Part shown: piece after piece, positions 1 through 8,004 of the stretch
Layout: each line of letters starts with the position of its first letter
How positions within the stretch are numbered: the stretch's first letter is position 1
Assembly: GCA_023423655.1 (NCBI GenBank)
Contig: JAFAFE010000005.1
Location: 310,001-374,000, forward strand
Reading direction: 5' to 3'
Source: Pseudomonadota bacterium
Lineage (GTDB): Bacteria > Pseudomonadota > Alphaproteobacteria > Sphingomonadales > Sphingomonadaceae
Length of the DNA: 64,000 nt
Translations under genes and position numbers: made by a program
Notes under the pieces: model-generated
What the model was told of the DNA's origin: nothing
What the model saw: only the letters and a program-made list of their open reading frames with translations
Database searches by the model: none

Positions 1-486
1 CTGCGCGGCGGCCATTGGTCCGCAACCTTGGGCACCGCGTTCGGCGCAGTCTCCGGACGGTTTGACCCGTTCCACTCCTTTTTTTCGGTCGGCACCGGCG
101 ACCCGGCACAGGATCAATATGCTATGAGTGACGAAGACACAGGCGGTGACGGCGGCTTTGGCGCGCTCAAAGTCCCGGTATCGGTAAAGCTGCCCGACCA
201 AGGGCTGACTATCGAAGAATTGGGACGGTTGCGCGCTGGGCTTGCGGTGCCGGTGGGGCCGATTGCCGCCGGGCTTGAGGTGCAGTTGATGGTCGCAGGA
301 CGCACCATCGCAATAGGGGAACTGGTCCGGCTGGGCGACCAGTTTGCGGTCCATATCGACCGCATCCCGCAGGACAGCCTTCCCGCCGCAACCGATGCTA
401 CGGGCGATACCGCAACCGATCAGGCCATCGAAATGCCCGACCAGAGCGGGGCTGCACCCGAACTTCCCCATGACGATATGATTTAG
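1..486 (+). CDS. sctQ: Type III secretion C-ring protein SctQ, C-terminal part (SpoA domain), cut by window edge
   Basis: The reading frame is open to the first base of the window, so this is probably the 3' part of a longer gene; a TTG at 28 is the first start-like codon. The visible protein has a linker rich in Asp/Gly and then a SpoA/SurfaceAntigen-presentation fold (about residues 48-115: VPVSVKLPDQGLTIEELGRL, then GLEVQLMVAGRTIAIGELVRLGDQFAVHI), typical of FliN/SctQ C-termini. In this family the domain forms the cytoplasmic sorting platform (C-ring) below the export gate. It is followed 12 bases later by sctR, in the usual sctQ-R-S-T order. FliN of a flagellar system is the alternative, but the downstream proteins argue for the non-flagellar branch. 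Confidence 0.75.
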   Translation: MRGGHWSATLGTAFGAVSGRFDPFHSFFSVGTGDPAQDQYAMSDEDTGGDGGFGALKVPVSVKLPDQGLTIEELGRLRAGLAVPVGPIAAGLEVQLMVAGRTIAIGELVRLGDQFAVHIDRIPQDSLPAATDATGDTATDQAIEMPDQSGAAPELPHDDMI

Positions 487-498
487 GCGAGACGCATC

Positions 499-1194
499 AT
501 GGACCTTTCGACCTTCACCCCCGGTAGCGCGCTTGTCACCGTTATCCTGCTGGCGCTCGCGCCTTTCTTTGCGGTGATGGTGACGAGCTTCACCAAAATT
601 GTCGTGGTGCTGAGCCTGTTGCGCAACGCGCTCGGTTTGCAGCAAGTGCCGCCCAATGTGGTGCTGAACGGCATGGCGCTGATCCTCACCGCTTATGTGA
701 TGTATCCGACATTGCAACAAATGTCCGAAGCGGCGGGCTATTCCAAGCCGGTGGTCGCGACCATGCCGGGCGATGATAATGTCGCGGACAGTCCGCTGGA
801 AGACACCGAAGCCATTTTCGCGACCGCCGACAAGGCCAAGGAACCCTTGCGCGTCTTTCTCATCAAACATAGCGAGCCGCGCGAACGCCAGTTTTTCCTC
901 GCAACCCAAAAGAAAATCAGCGGACCCGAACGCGGGGCTATTATCACCGACAAGGATTTCATCGTCCTCATCCCCGCCTTTGTGGTCAAGGAATTGACCG
1001 TCGCCTTCCAGATAGGCTTCCTCATATTCCTGCCCTTCCTCATCATCGACATGGTGATATCGAACATATTGATGGCGATGGGGATGATGATGCTATCACC
1101 CGTCACCATATCCTTGCCGTTCAAAATATTGCTGTTCGTGCTGATCGACGGGTGGGTGCAATTGTCGCACGGCTTGGTGATAAGCTATGTCTAG
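499..1194 (+). CDS. sctR: Type III secretion export-gate membrane protein SctR (YscR/HrcR family)
   Basis: The 231-residue protein has four hydrophobic segments and the FliP/SctR signatures: SLLRNALGLQQVPPNVVLNG near residue 40 and ISNILMAMGMMMLSPVTISL near residue 188, ending in LSHGLVISY. The ending, the RNALGLQQVPPN form of the first motif and the lack of a cleavable signal peptide match SctR of injectisomes better than flagellar FliP. SctR pentamers build the core of the inner-membrane export gate with SctS and SctT. The loop between TM2 and TM3 (about residues 75-150) carries the expected ERQFF-like stretch. The gene is co-directional with sctQ and is followed by sctS after 39 bases. Confidence 0.9.
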   Translation: MDLSTFTPGSALVTVILLALAPFFAVMVTSFTKIVVVLSLLRNALGLQQVPPNVVLNGMALILTAYVMYPTLQQMSEAAGYSKPVVATMPGDDNVADSPLEDTEAIFATADKAKEPLRVFLIKHSEPRERQFFLATQKKISGPERGAIITDKDFIVLIPAFVVKELTVAFQIGFLIFLPFLIIDMVISNILMAMGMMMLSPVTISLPFKILLFVLIDGWVQLSHGLVISYV

Positions 1195-1233
1195 CGAGGC
1201 TGTGCGTCCCCTTATGCCCGAAGGAGCGCGGCC

Positions 1234-1500
1234 ATGAATTCGGATATGGTCGGGATTACCATGGAGGCTTTGTGGCTGGTGCTGATGCTGTCCGCGCCGC
1301 CGATTATCGCGGCCTCGCTCGTTGGCCTCATCGTCGCGGTGATTCAGGCCGCGACCCAGCTACAGGAGCAAACGCTCCAATATGCGCTTAAATTTTTCGC
1401 GATTGTGCTGACTATTTTCCTCACCGCCTCGCTGGTCGGCGGGAGCCTTTATGCCTTTGGCCGCACCATCTTCTCCGAATTTCCGGGGATGGTCGGATGA
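1234..1500 (+). CDS. sctS: Type III secretion export-gate membrane protein SctS (YscS/HrcS family)
   Basis: The 88-residue protein has two membrane helices. The signature EALWLVLMLSAPPIIAASLV followed by QAATQLQEQTLQYALKF is that of SctS/FliQ; the ALWLVLMLSAPP form is typical of the injectisome branch. The start is supported by GAAGGAG seven bases before the ATG. The stop overlaps the sctT start as ATGA, which indicates translational coupling. The product packs around the SctR/SctT gate. Confidence 0.9.
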   Translation: MNSDMVGITMEALWLVLMLSAPPIIAASLVGLIVAVIQAATQLQEQTLQYALKFFAIVLTIFLTASLVGGSLYAFGRTIFSEFPGMVG

Positions 1501-2399
1501 GTCTGCCGATAGACGGCACGGTCGGGCGGGCGCTCATTGATATTGCGCCCTGGACCGAGCAAGCCTTGCTTATCGGCGTGTCGTCCGCGCGTTTTGCCTT
1601 TGCCTTCATGCTCGTGCCGCTCTTTTCGCCGACCATCATTCCGGCGACGGTGCGCAATAGCCTGATCGTCGCGTTCGGACTTATAGCGCTCAATATGGAC
1701 CCCGGTATCGCGCCCAACCAGTTGACCGCAGGCGGCTGGCTCTGGCTTTATGGCAAAGAGGCGATAGCCGGCGGCGTCATCGGCTTTTTCTTTGGCACCA
1801 TGTTATGGGCGATGGGCGCTGCGGGCGAGATTATCGACACCAAGGTCGGGGCCACCATCGGCCAGCTTGTCGACCCGATGAGCGGCCTGCAACAATCGCT
1901 GACGTCGGTATTGTTGAGCCGCTTTGCCCATGTGGTCTTTGTTTCGGCGGGCGGCCTCACCCTCCTTATCGGCACGATTATGAGCAGCTATATCGTCTGG
2001 CCGCTCGGCAGCGGCGATGTGCGCTTCAATATGGCGGCGGTCACCTTGTTCGAAAAAGAATTCGGCATGTTCTTTGCCTATGCGTTCATCTTTGCAGCGC
2101 CCGTCCTCATCATCCTTTATGTGATCGACATGGGGCTTGGCCTCCTCAACCGCTTTGCCCAACAGTTTAACGTGTTTGCACTCGCCATGCCGATCAAGGC
2201 GGCGGCATCCATTTTTGTCCTCATCATCATTTTACCCTTTATTGCCCAACAGGTAATCAATGATATGGTGAGCAGGCCCAATTCGGCATCGCGCACATTG
2301 GGCCTTGTGGGGGATGCGGAGCGTTCGCCGCCCCCGCTTCAGAACTCGCCTTCGCAAGCCCCCGTCTTGCCCCGAAAGAATAGCGGAACGACACCATGA
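1497..2399 (+). CDS. sctT: Type III secretion export-gate membrane protein SctT (YscT/HrcT family)
   Basis: The 300-residue polytopic protein carries FliR/SctT-type segments, such as SARFAFAFMLVPLFSPTIIP near residue 30 and ALAMPIKAAASIFVLIIILP near residue 225. It would complete the SctR-S-T export gate. It is longer than usual (about 260 residues) because of a Pro/Ser-rich tail of about 40 residues after the last helix. The start overlaps the sctS stop and the stop overlaps the next start (ATGA both times). No sctU follows on this side, so it must lie to the left of the window or elsewhere. Confidence 0.88.
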   Translation: MSLPIDGTVGRALIDIAPWTEQALLIGVSSARFAFAFMLVPLFSPTIIPATVRNSLIVAFGLIALNMDPGIAPNQLTAGGWLWLYGKEAIAGGVIGFFFGTMLWAMGAAGEIIDTKVGATIGQLVDPMSGLQQSLTSVLLSRFAHVVFVSAGGLTLLIGTIMSSYIVWPLGSGDVRFNMAAVTLFEKEFGMFFAYAFIFAAPVLIILYVIDMGLGLLNRFAQQFNVFALAMPIKAAASIFVLIIILPFIAQQVINDMVSRPNSASRTLGLVGDAERSPPPLQNSPSQAPVLPRKNSGTTP

Positions 2400-2860
2400 C
2401 CGACAATCGCCGCCCTCTCCCGCCCCTTCCCGGCCATAGCGCAACCGTGCAAGGCGGGGGCGTTGCCAGTCAGGCAAGTGCAGCGCGCACGCGCTCTGCG
2501 CCGCGCAAAGGCGAAGGCGTGACCGATCCGGAGGAATTGAAAAAGCTCATCAATCTGCTGCAACAGGCCGAAGCGGCAAACCAGCGGTCGCAACAGGACA
2601 TCCAGATCGGCGAATTTCTGGTCGAAGGCCCGCGCGTGCCGTTAACCTTCGTCGAAGGATTGCAATCGCTGACCCGCACCGAAGCGGCGGTGTTGCGTTT
2701 CCTCGGCTGGGGCCGTTCCAATGCTGATATTTCGGTACTGCTTAACGTGAATGACAATACGGTGCGCACCCATATGAATAATGCGGTGCGCAAGCTTGGC
2801 GTCGACGGGATGCGTGAATTGAACAGCATCGCCGGATTATTATTCCATCCGGTCGAATAA
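2396..2860 (+). CDS. Small LuxR-type HTH protein at the end of the T3SS operon
   Basis: The 154-residue protein has a Pro/Gly-rich, probably disordered N-terminus (1-45), a short helical stretch (LKKLINLLQQAEAANQRSQQ) and a C-terminal LuxR-type helix-turn-helix (about 93-150: LTRTEAAVLRFLGWGRSNAD, then NDNTVRTHMNNAVRKLGV). It has no recognisable receiver or autoinducer domain. It overlaps sctT by four bases and is the last gene before the convergent peptidase gene. A regulatory role in type III secretion is inferred from position only. Confidence 0.75.
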   Translation: MTDNRRPLPPLPGHSATVQGGGVASQASAARTRSAPRKGEGVTDPEELKKLINLLQQAEAANQRSQQDIQIGEFLVEGPRVPLTFVEGLQSLTRTEAAVLRFLGWGRSNADISVLLNVNDNTVRTHMNNAVRKLGVDGMRELNSIAGLLFHPVE

Positions 2861-2877
2861 GCGCGCGGGGTTCCCGT

Positions 2878-4431
2878 TCAGTTTTCGGCAGCGATAAGCA
2901 GCAATGCCTTATCGACAATCGCCGTCACCGATCCGTCCGCCGGAATATCCGCAACATAAGAGGAAAAAATCAAGGTCCGCCCTTTGGCTGTGACAAGATA
3001 GCCGGACAGCGCAGTCGCGGCATTGACCGTGCCCGTCTTGGCGAAAATCTTGCCCTGCAATGGCGTATCGGCATAGCGGCGCACAAGCGTGCCGTCGCTC
3101 CCGCCGATCGGCAGGGATTGCCGCCACGCCATCCCCCAAGGCTGATTGGCCGCCCAGCGCAAAAGCTGCGTCGTCGCGCGCGGCGATACGCGGTTATAGG
3201 TGGACATACCCGAGCCGTCCGAAAAGTCCCAAGCGGTGCGCGGCACGCCCGCTTGTGCGAGCATGGCTTCAACCGCCTTGAGGCCGCCTTCTACCGATCC
3301 GTCACCTTGCGATGCCCCCACGCGACGGAGTAGCAGTTCGGCATAGACATTCTGGCTGTCCTTGTTGATGATCCGCACATCATCGGCGAGCGACGGCGGC
3401 GTGAGGCGCAGCGTCGTCGGCGTATCCACTGGCGCAGGCGCATCCGGCAAACGGTAAAGCGCGCGGGTTTTTCCGGTAACGGCAACGCCGCGTGCGCGCA
3501 GCAATTCGGCAAGGCGGAAGGCTGCATAATCTGCCGGATCTTCTATCCCGAAACGGATGCGCTGGCCTGTGGGCGCGGGTTGACCTGTGGTGGCCTGTTG
3601 CCCGCTGCTGGCAGGCTGTATCGTGCCGGTGAGCAGAATATCCCTGCTGCCGGGGCTGCGATAATAGTCGATTTTGGTCGGCATTTCTGCGCGCGTCACC
3701 ACGCGGTTGATGACGCGATAATAGCCGGGCGCTTCGACCAAAGCGGCAGCCCCCTGCGCTGCACCGGGCTTCACCACGAGCGCGACTTCATTGCCATCGA
3801 GCGATAACGCCGCCAACCCCGCGCCGGAGCGCGTCGGGATATTATTCCACGCCATGCCAATGCTGAAACGGTCATCGACAAGATAGCGGCTGTCTCCGAT
3901 AATATCGCCGACCGTGCGATGCTGTTTGGCAATCGCATCGGCCAAGGTGGCAAGGCAGTCGACCTGGCAATCGGGCGCGCTCGACATACGTGCGTCGCCA
4001 TAGCCGATAAGGCTAATATCCGGCCGCGCGCCGCTTCCGATTTGCACCGCATTGCCGCGCGGTGCGGTGCCGTTCTTGAGTTCTGGCAGAAAAGTATAGG
4101 CCGCAGCGGTCGTAAATAATTTGGTATTGGACGCTGCCACAAAGCGTTCGTCGGGCCGGATCGCAATAATTTCGCGCCCCTCCAGCGTTGTCACCACGAG
4201 CCCCGCGCGCGCACCTTTGGGGATGGTGCCAAGGATATTGCGTATCTTTTCATCGAGCGTGCGGCCCGGCACGGTTTCGCCAATAATGGGCTTGGCGGAG
4301 ACGGGTTTTGTCGCAACCGGCTTCGTAGGCGTTGCGGTCTGCGCGAGGACAGGCATCGCCATACCGATGACGCCAGCCAAGGCCAATCCCGCCTTTATCT
4401 TCCCCGTCCACATCCTTTGAAACTGCGCCAT
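2878..4431 (-). CDS. dacB: D-alanyl-D-alanine carboxypeptidase/endopeptidase, PBP4 (DacB) type
   Basis: This is a periplasmic class C penicillin-binding protein that trims or cleaves peptidoglycan cross-links. Starting at the ATG with GGGAGG seven bases upstream gives 517 residues; a TTG five codons earlier is less likely. A signal peptide ends near VLAQ. The catalytic motifs are present: SNTK (SxxK) around residue 100, the DGSGMSTYNRVSP block in place of SxN, and KTGTVNAATALSGY (KTG) near the C-terminus. Length and motif spacing, with a large insert between motifs 1 and 2, fit the PBP4 family. It is convergent with the T3SS operon, with 17 bases between them. Confidence 0.93.
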   Translation of the reverse strand: MAQFQRMWTGKIKAGLALAGVIGMAMPVLAQTATPTKPVATKPVSAKPIIGETVPGRTLDEKIRNILGTIPKGARAGLVVTTLEGREIIAIRPDERFVAASNTKLFTTAAAYTFLPELKNGTAPRGNAVQIGSGARPDISLIGYGDARMSSAPDCQVDCLATLADAIAKQHRTVGDIIGDSRYLVDDRFSIGMAWNNIPTRSGAGLAALSLDGNEVALVVKPGAAQGAAALVEAPGYYRVINRVVTRAEMPTKIDYYRSPGSRDILLTGTIQPASSGQQATTGQPAPTGQRIRFGIEDPADYAAFRLAELLRARGVAVTGKTRALYRLPDAPAPVDTPTTLRLTPPSLADDVRIINKDSQNVYAELLLRRVGASQGDGSVEGGLKAVEAMLAQAGVPRTAWDFSDGSGMSTYNRVSPRATTQLLRWAANQPWGMAWRQSLPIGGSDGTLVRRYADTPLQGKIFAKTGTVNAATALSGYLVTAKGRTLIFSSYVADIPADGSVTAIVDKALLLIAAEN

Positions 4432-4505
4432 AAATCCTCCCGCCAAAGCGGGAAAAGTCTAGCCGCAAAATCGCCCGTGAAACAAGGCGCTCTTAAAAAG
4501 GAAAT

Positions 4506-5195
4506 TTACCCGCCATCGAGTGCATAGCCTGCCGAGCGCACGGTGCGGATCGGATCGTCCATGCCGGGCAGGTTAATCGCCTTGCGCAAGCGGCGGATGT
4601 GAACATCCACGGTGCGCAATTCGATATCGCTGTCATTGCCCCATACGGCATCGAGCAACTGCCCGCGCGAAAAGACGCGGGTGGGATTTTCCATAAAGTG
4701 GCGCAGCAAGCGGAACTCGGTCGGGCCGAGGTTGATCGCCTGCCCTGCGCGGGTCACGCGATGTGCCCCCGCGTCCAGCACCAGATCGCGTACCGTCAGT
4801 ATCTCGCCCGCCAATGCAGGGCGCACGCGGCGCATGATCGAAGATACCCGCGCCATCAACTCGCGCGGGCTGAAGGGTTTCGACACATAATCATCCGCGC
4901 CAATATCAAGGCCGCGCACACGGTCATCTTCGGTATCGCGCGCGGTGAGCATGATGATCGGCACATTCGCGGTCGCCTTGTCGCGGCGCATACGGCGGCA
5001 CACTTCAATGCCGGACGTGCCTTCGATCATCCAGTCGAGCAGGACGAGGTCGGGCTGATGTTCGCTGGAAAGCAGCAAAGCTTCGTCACCATTGCCGGTG
5101 CAAAACACTTCATAGCCTTCATTCTGGAACCGGAATTCCAGCAACTCTGCGAGCGCACTATCGTCTTCAACCAGCAATAATTTGGGCTTGCCCAT
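4506..5195 (-). CDS. phoB: Phosphate regulon response regulator PhoB
   Basis: The 229-residue OmpR/PhoB-type regulator has a receiver domain (acidic pocket E10-D11-D12, phospho-acceptor D54 in LLDWMIEG, conserved Lys in VSKPFSP) and a C-terminal winged helix (PTEFRLLRHFMENPTRVFSR, then DVHIRRLRKAI). It is the last gene of the phoR-pst-phoU-phoB run, 27 bases after phoU. It is expected to bind the Pho-box repeats found before phoR and pstS. Confidence 0.96.
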   Translation of the reverse strand: MGKPKLLLVEDDSALAELLEFRFQNEGYEVFCTGNGDEALLLSSEHQPDLVLLDWMIEGTSGIEVCRRMRRDKATANVPIIMLTARDTEDDRVRGLDIGADDYVSKPFSPRELMARVSSIMRRVRPALAGEILTVRDLVLDAGAHRVTRAGQAINLGPTEFRLLRHFMENPTRVFSRGQLLDAVWGNDSDIELRTVDVHIRRLRKAINLPGMDDPIRTVRSAGYALDGG

Positions 5196-5222
5196 AATAT
5201 TCAGCTCTTTCGGTTAACACGT

Positions 5223-5912
5223 TCAATCAGCATTGGAGCGTTCAGGGTCATTGCGATCCGGCAGATAATCGCCGGTCGATGCGAAATAGACCTGTTCGGC
5301 AATATTGGTGGCATGGTCGCCAATCCGTTCCAGATTGCGCGCCACGAACAACAGATGCGCCGACGCGCTGATCGTCGCGGGATTTTCCATCATGTAGGAC
5401 GTCAAGTTACGGAATAGGCTGTTATAAAAAGCATCAACCTTTTCATCGCGCGCGATAATCGCTTCGGCGGCCTTGGCATCGCGCGCCGCATGGGCGGTCA
5501 ACACATCGCGCACCATCGCAATTGCAAGGTCCGCCATAGAGGGGAGCAGCGCGAGCGGCTCGAACCGGCGAATATCTTCGATATTGCGCGAGCGTTTGGC
5601 GATATTTTTCGCATAATCGCCAATCCGTTCGACAATGCCCGCAATTTTAAGATCGGCAATAACCTCGCGCAAATCGTCGGCCATCGGTGCGCGCAAGGCG
5701 ATGATACGCACCGCAAGCTTATCCACCTCATGCTCCAGCGCGTCGAGCTTGGTATCATCGGCAATGACTTCGGCGGCGAGCGCAAGGTCGTTGCGCACAA
5801 GCGCATCCATCGCGCGGCTGATCGCATATTCGGCAAGGCCGCCCATCTCGGCAATCAGTCCGCGCAGTTTGGTAATATCTTCGTCGAACGCCTTGACGGT
5901 ATGTTCCTGCAT
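5223..5912 (-). CDS. phoU: Phosphate uptake regulator PhoU
   Basis: The 229-residue helical protein has two PhoU repeats, each with the E/DxxxD metal-site pattern (RIGDYAKNIAKRS and RIGDHATNIAEQV). PhoU represses PhoR signalling and restrains Pst transport when phosphate is sufficient. The ATG (MQEHTVKAF) preceded by GGGAGAGG was chosen; the upstream extension runs through pstB in another frame and is not family-like. It lies 13 bases after pstB. Confidence 0.96.
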   Translation of the reverse strand: MQEHTVKAFDEDITKLRGLIAEMGGLAEYAISRAMDALVRNDLALAAEVIADDTKLDALEHEVDKLAVRIIALRAPMADDLREVIADLKIAGIVERIGDYAKNIAKRSRNIEDIRRFEPLALLPSMADLAIAMVRDVLTAHAARDAKAAEAIIARDEKVDAFYNSLFRNLTSYMMENPATISASAHLLFVARNLERIGDHATNIAEQVYFASTGDYLPDRNDPERSNAD

Positions 5913-5925
5913 GATCGCCTCTCCC

Positions 5926-6714
5926 TTAGCCGTAGCGGCCGGTAATATAGTCTTTGGTGCGCTCTTCGCGCGGATTGGTGAAGATATCCGATGTCTGGCC
6001 ATATTCCACCACTTTCCCCAAATGGAAGAAAGCGGTGCGCTGCGAAACGCGCGCGGCCTGTTGCATCGAGTGGGTGACGATGACGATTGCATAGCGTCCG
6101 CGCAATTCGTGGATCAATTCCTCGATCTTGGCGGTCGCAATAGGGTCAAGCGCCGAGCAGGGCTCGTCCATCAGGATAACTTCGGGGTCCACCGCAATCG
6201 CGCGCGCAATGCACAGACGTTGCTGCTGGCCGCCCGACAAAGCGGTGCCGCTGTCGTTCAAACGGTCTTTAACCTCGTCCCACAAGCCGGCCTTGACCAG
6301 CGCCGCTTCGACCATGCCCTCCAGCTCGCTCTTGCTATCGGTAAGACCGTGGATGCGCGGGCCATAAGCGATATTTTCAAAGATGGTTTTGGGGAACGGA
6401 TTGGGTTTTTGGAACACCATGCCGACGCGCGCGCGCAATTGCACAACGTCCATGCCGCTTTTGTAAATATCTTCGCCATCCAGTTCAATCTGCCCTTCGA
6501 CGCGGCAGGACGGGATGGTGTCGTTCATGCGGTTCAACGACCGCAGGAAGGTTGATTTACCACAGCCCGACGGACCGATGAAAGCGGTCACAAATTCGTT
6601 CGGGATGTCAATCGACACCTTATCGATGGCCTGTTTGGGGCCATAGAAGATCGACACGTCGCGCGCCGTCATCTTGGGGGCATTATTGGTCGGGAGAGGG
6701 GAAACAGAAGCCAT
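5926..6714 (-). CDS. pstB: Phosphate ABC transporter ATP-binding protein PstB
   Basis: The 262-residue ABC ATPase energises phosphate import through PstCA. It shows Walker A GPSGCGKST, the signature LSGGQQQRLCIARAIA, Walker B VILMDEPCSALDP and the switch His in VIVTHSMQQA. The length is normal for PstB. It sits between pstA (12 bases upstream) and phoU. Confidence 0.97.
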   Translation of the reverse strand: MASVSPLPTNNAPKMTARDVSIFYGPKQAIDKVSIDIPNEFVTAFIGPSGCGKSTFLRSLNRMNDTIPSCRVEGQIELDGEDIYKSGMDVVQLRARVGMVFQKPNPFPKTIFENIAYGPRIHGLTDSKSELEGMVEAALVKAGLWDEVKDRLNDSGTALSGGQQQRLCIARAIAVDPEVILMDEPCSALDPIATAKIEELIHELRGRYAIVIVTHSMQQAARVSQRTAFFHLGKVVEYGQTSDIFTNPREERTKDYITGRYG

Positions 6715-6726
6715 AATGGACGCGCC

Positions 6727-8004
6727 TTACCAGCGTTGCTCAAATTTGTTGCGGAGATAGATTGCAAGGCCGTTCATGACGAGCAGGAACAGCAGCAACA
6801 CGATGATGGCCGCCGAGGTGCGCTCGACAAAACCGCGGCTCACTTCATCGGACCAAAGGAAAATCTGCACCGGCAGCACGCTTGACGGCGCGGTCAGACT
6901 ATCGGGCGGCGTCGCCACAAAGGCGCGCATCCCGATCATCAGGAGCGGAGCAGTTTCGCCCAGCGCGCGCGCCATGCCGATAATCGTGCCGGTCAAAATA
7001 CCGGGCAGCGCGAGCGGTAGAACGTGCTGGAACACCACCTGCACCGGACTTGCCCCCATAGCGAGCGCCGCATCGCGGATCGACGGCGGCACCGCCTTGA
7101 TGGCATTGCGGCCGCTGATAACTATGACCGGCATGGTCATCAGCGCAAGCGTCATACCGCCAACGAGCGGCGCTGAACGCGGCAATCCCATGAAGGTCAG
7201 GAACACCGCCAAACCCAGCAGACCGAAGATAATCGACGGCACCGCCGCCAGATTGTTGATCGACACTTCAATAAGGTCGGTCCAGCGGTTCTTGGCCGCA
7301 TATTCTTCCAGATAGACAGCCGCCAGCACGCCTACCGGAAAAGCGAGCAGCAAGGTGACGAGCATCGTCAGGATCGAGCCTTTAAGCGCGCCCCAAATGC
7401 CGACTTGCCCCGGATCGGTCGCGTCGGAACGCGTCAGGAAACCGAGGTCGAAATTGGAGCTGAGCGCGCCTTTCTGTTCAAGCTGCCCGGCCAGAGCGCG
7501 CATTTCCTGCGTGCCTTCACCGCGCGTCGCAGCGGCGAGATCGTCGGACACCGACAGGTCAAAACTGGTTTTTTCGTGAAGCAGCGACGGCTTGGCAATC
7601 ACCGCATCGCGCACTTCGGTCCAGGCCGATTGCGACAAATGCGCCGCGCCTTCGGGGCCAACCGCCTGCATCGCGGAAATATTGACCGCTTCCTCAAGTC
7701 CGGCCGCGGCCAAGGCCTGTGCGGCATCGGGCGAGCGGATCTGGTCTTCCGAAATTGTGAGGCCCAACGCTTTGAAGTCCATCGGCACAACCATTTCGCT
7801 GCGCTGGAAACCGCCAATGCCGTTCGACGTCATGGTGACCAGCAGGAAAGCAAGGAACAAAGCCGACACAAGGATCGCGCCCAAGCCGAACAGTCTGAAC
7901 CGGCGCTCTGCCGCATGACGCTTGCGCCGCCGCGCGGTCATAGCGGGACCGGCCCAATCGGTGGGGATACGCGTATCGTTCACGGGAAGAGCAACCTCAT
8001 TCAT
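6727..8004 (-). CDS. pstA: Phosphate ABC transporter permease PstA, long form
   Basis: The 425-residue inner-membrane permease has the BPD_transp_1 core in its C-terminal half (from about residue 205, GSILTMLVTLLLAFPVGVLA, with the EAA-like GASPVQVVFQHVLPLALPGI). It is about 130 residues longer than E. coli PstA because of an N-terminal cytoplasmic stretch, one helix and a periplasmic domain (about 60-200), a form common in Alphaproteobacteria. It overlaps pstC by eight bases. Confidence 0.95.
   Translation of the reverse strand: MNEVALPVNDTRIPTDWAGPAMTARRRKRHAAERRFRLFGLGAILVSALFLAFLLVTMTSNGIGGFQRSEMVVPMDFKALGLTISEDQIRSPDAAQALAAAGLEEAVNISAMQAVGPEGAAHLSQSAWTEVRDAVIAKPSLLHEKTSFDLSVSDDLAAATRGEGTQEMRALAGQLEQKGALSSNFDLGFLTRSDATDPGQVGIWGALKGSILTMLVTLLLAFPVGVLAAVYLEEYAAKNRWTDLIEVSINNLAAVPSIIFGLLGLAVFLTFMGLPRSAPLVGGMTLALMTMPVIVISGRNAIKAVPPSIRDAALAMGASPVQVVFQHVLPLALPGILTGTIIGMARALGETAPLLMIGMRAFVATPPDSLTAPSSVLPVQIFLWSDEVSRGFVERTSAAIIVLLLFLLVMNGLAIYLRNKFEQRW

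Noticed and set aside
499..2399. Flagellar fliP-fliQ-fliR
   Set aside because: The motifs RNALGLQQVPPN, ALWLVLMLSAPP and the HGLVISY end fit the injectisome branch better, and no signal peptide is present on the FliP-like protein. Kept as an alternative only.
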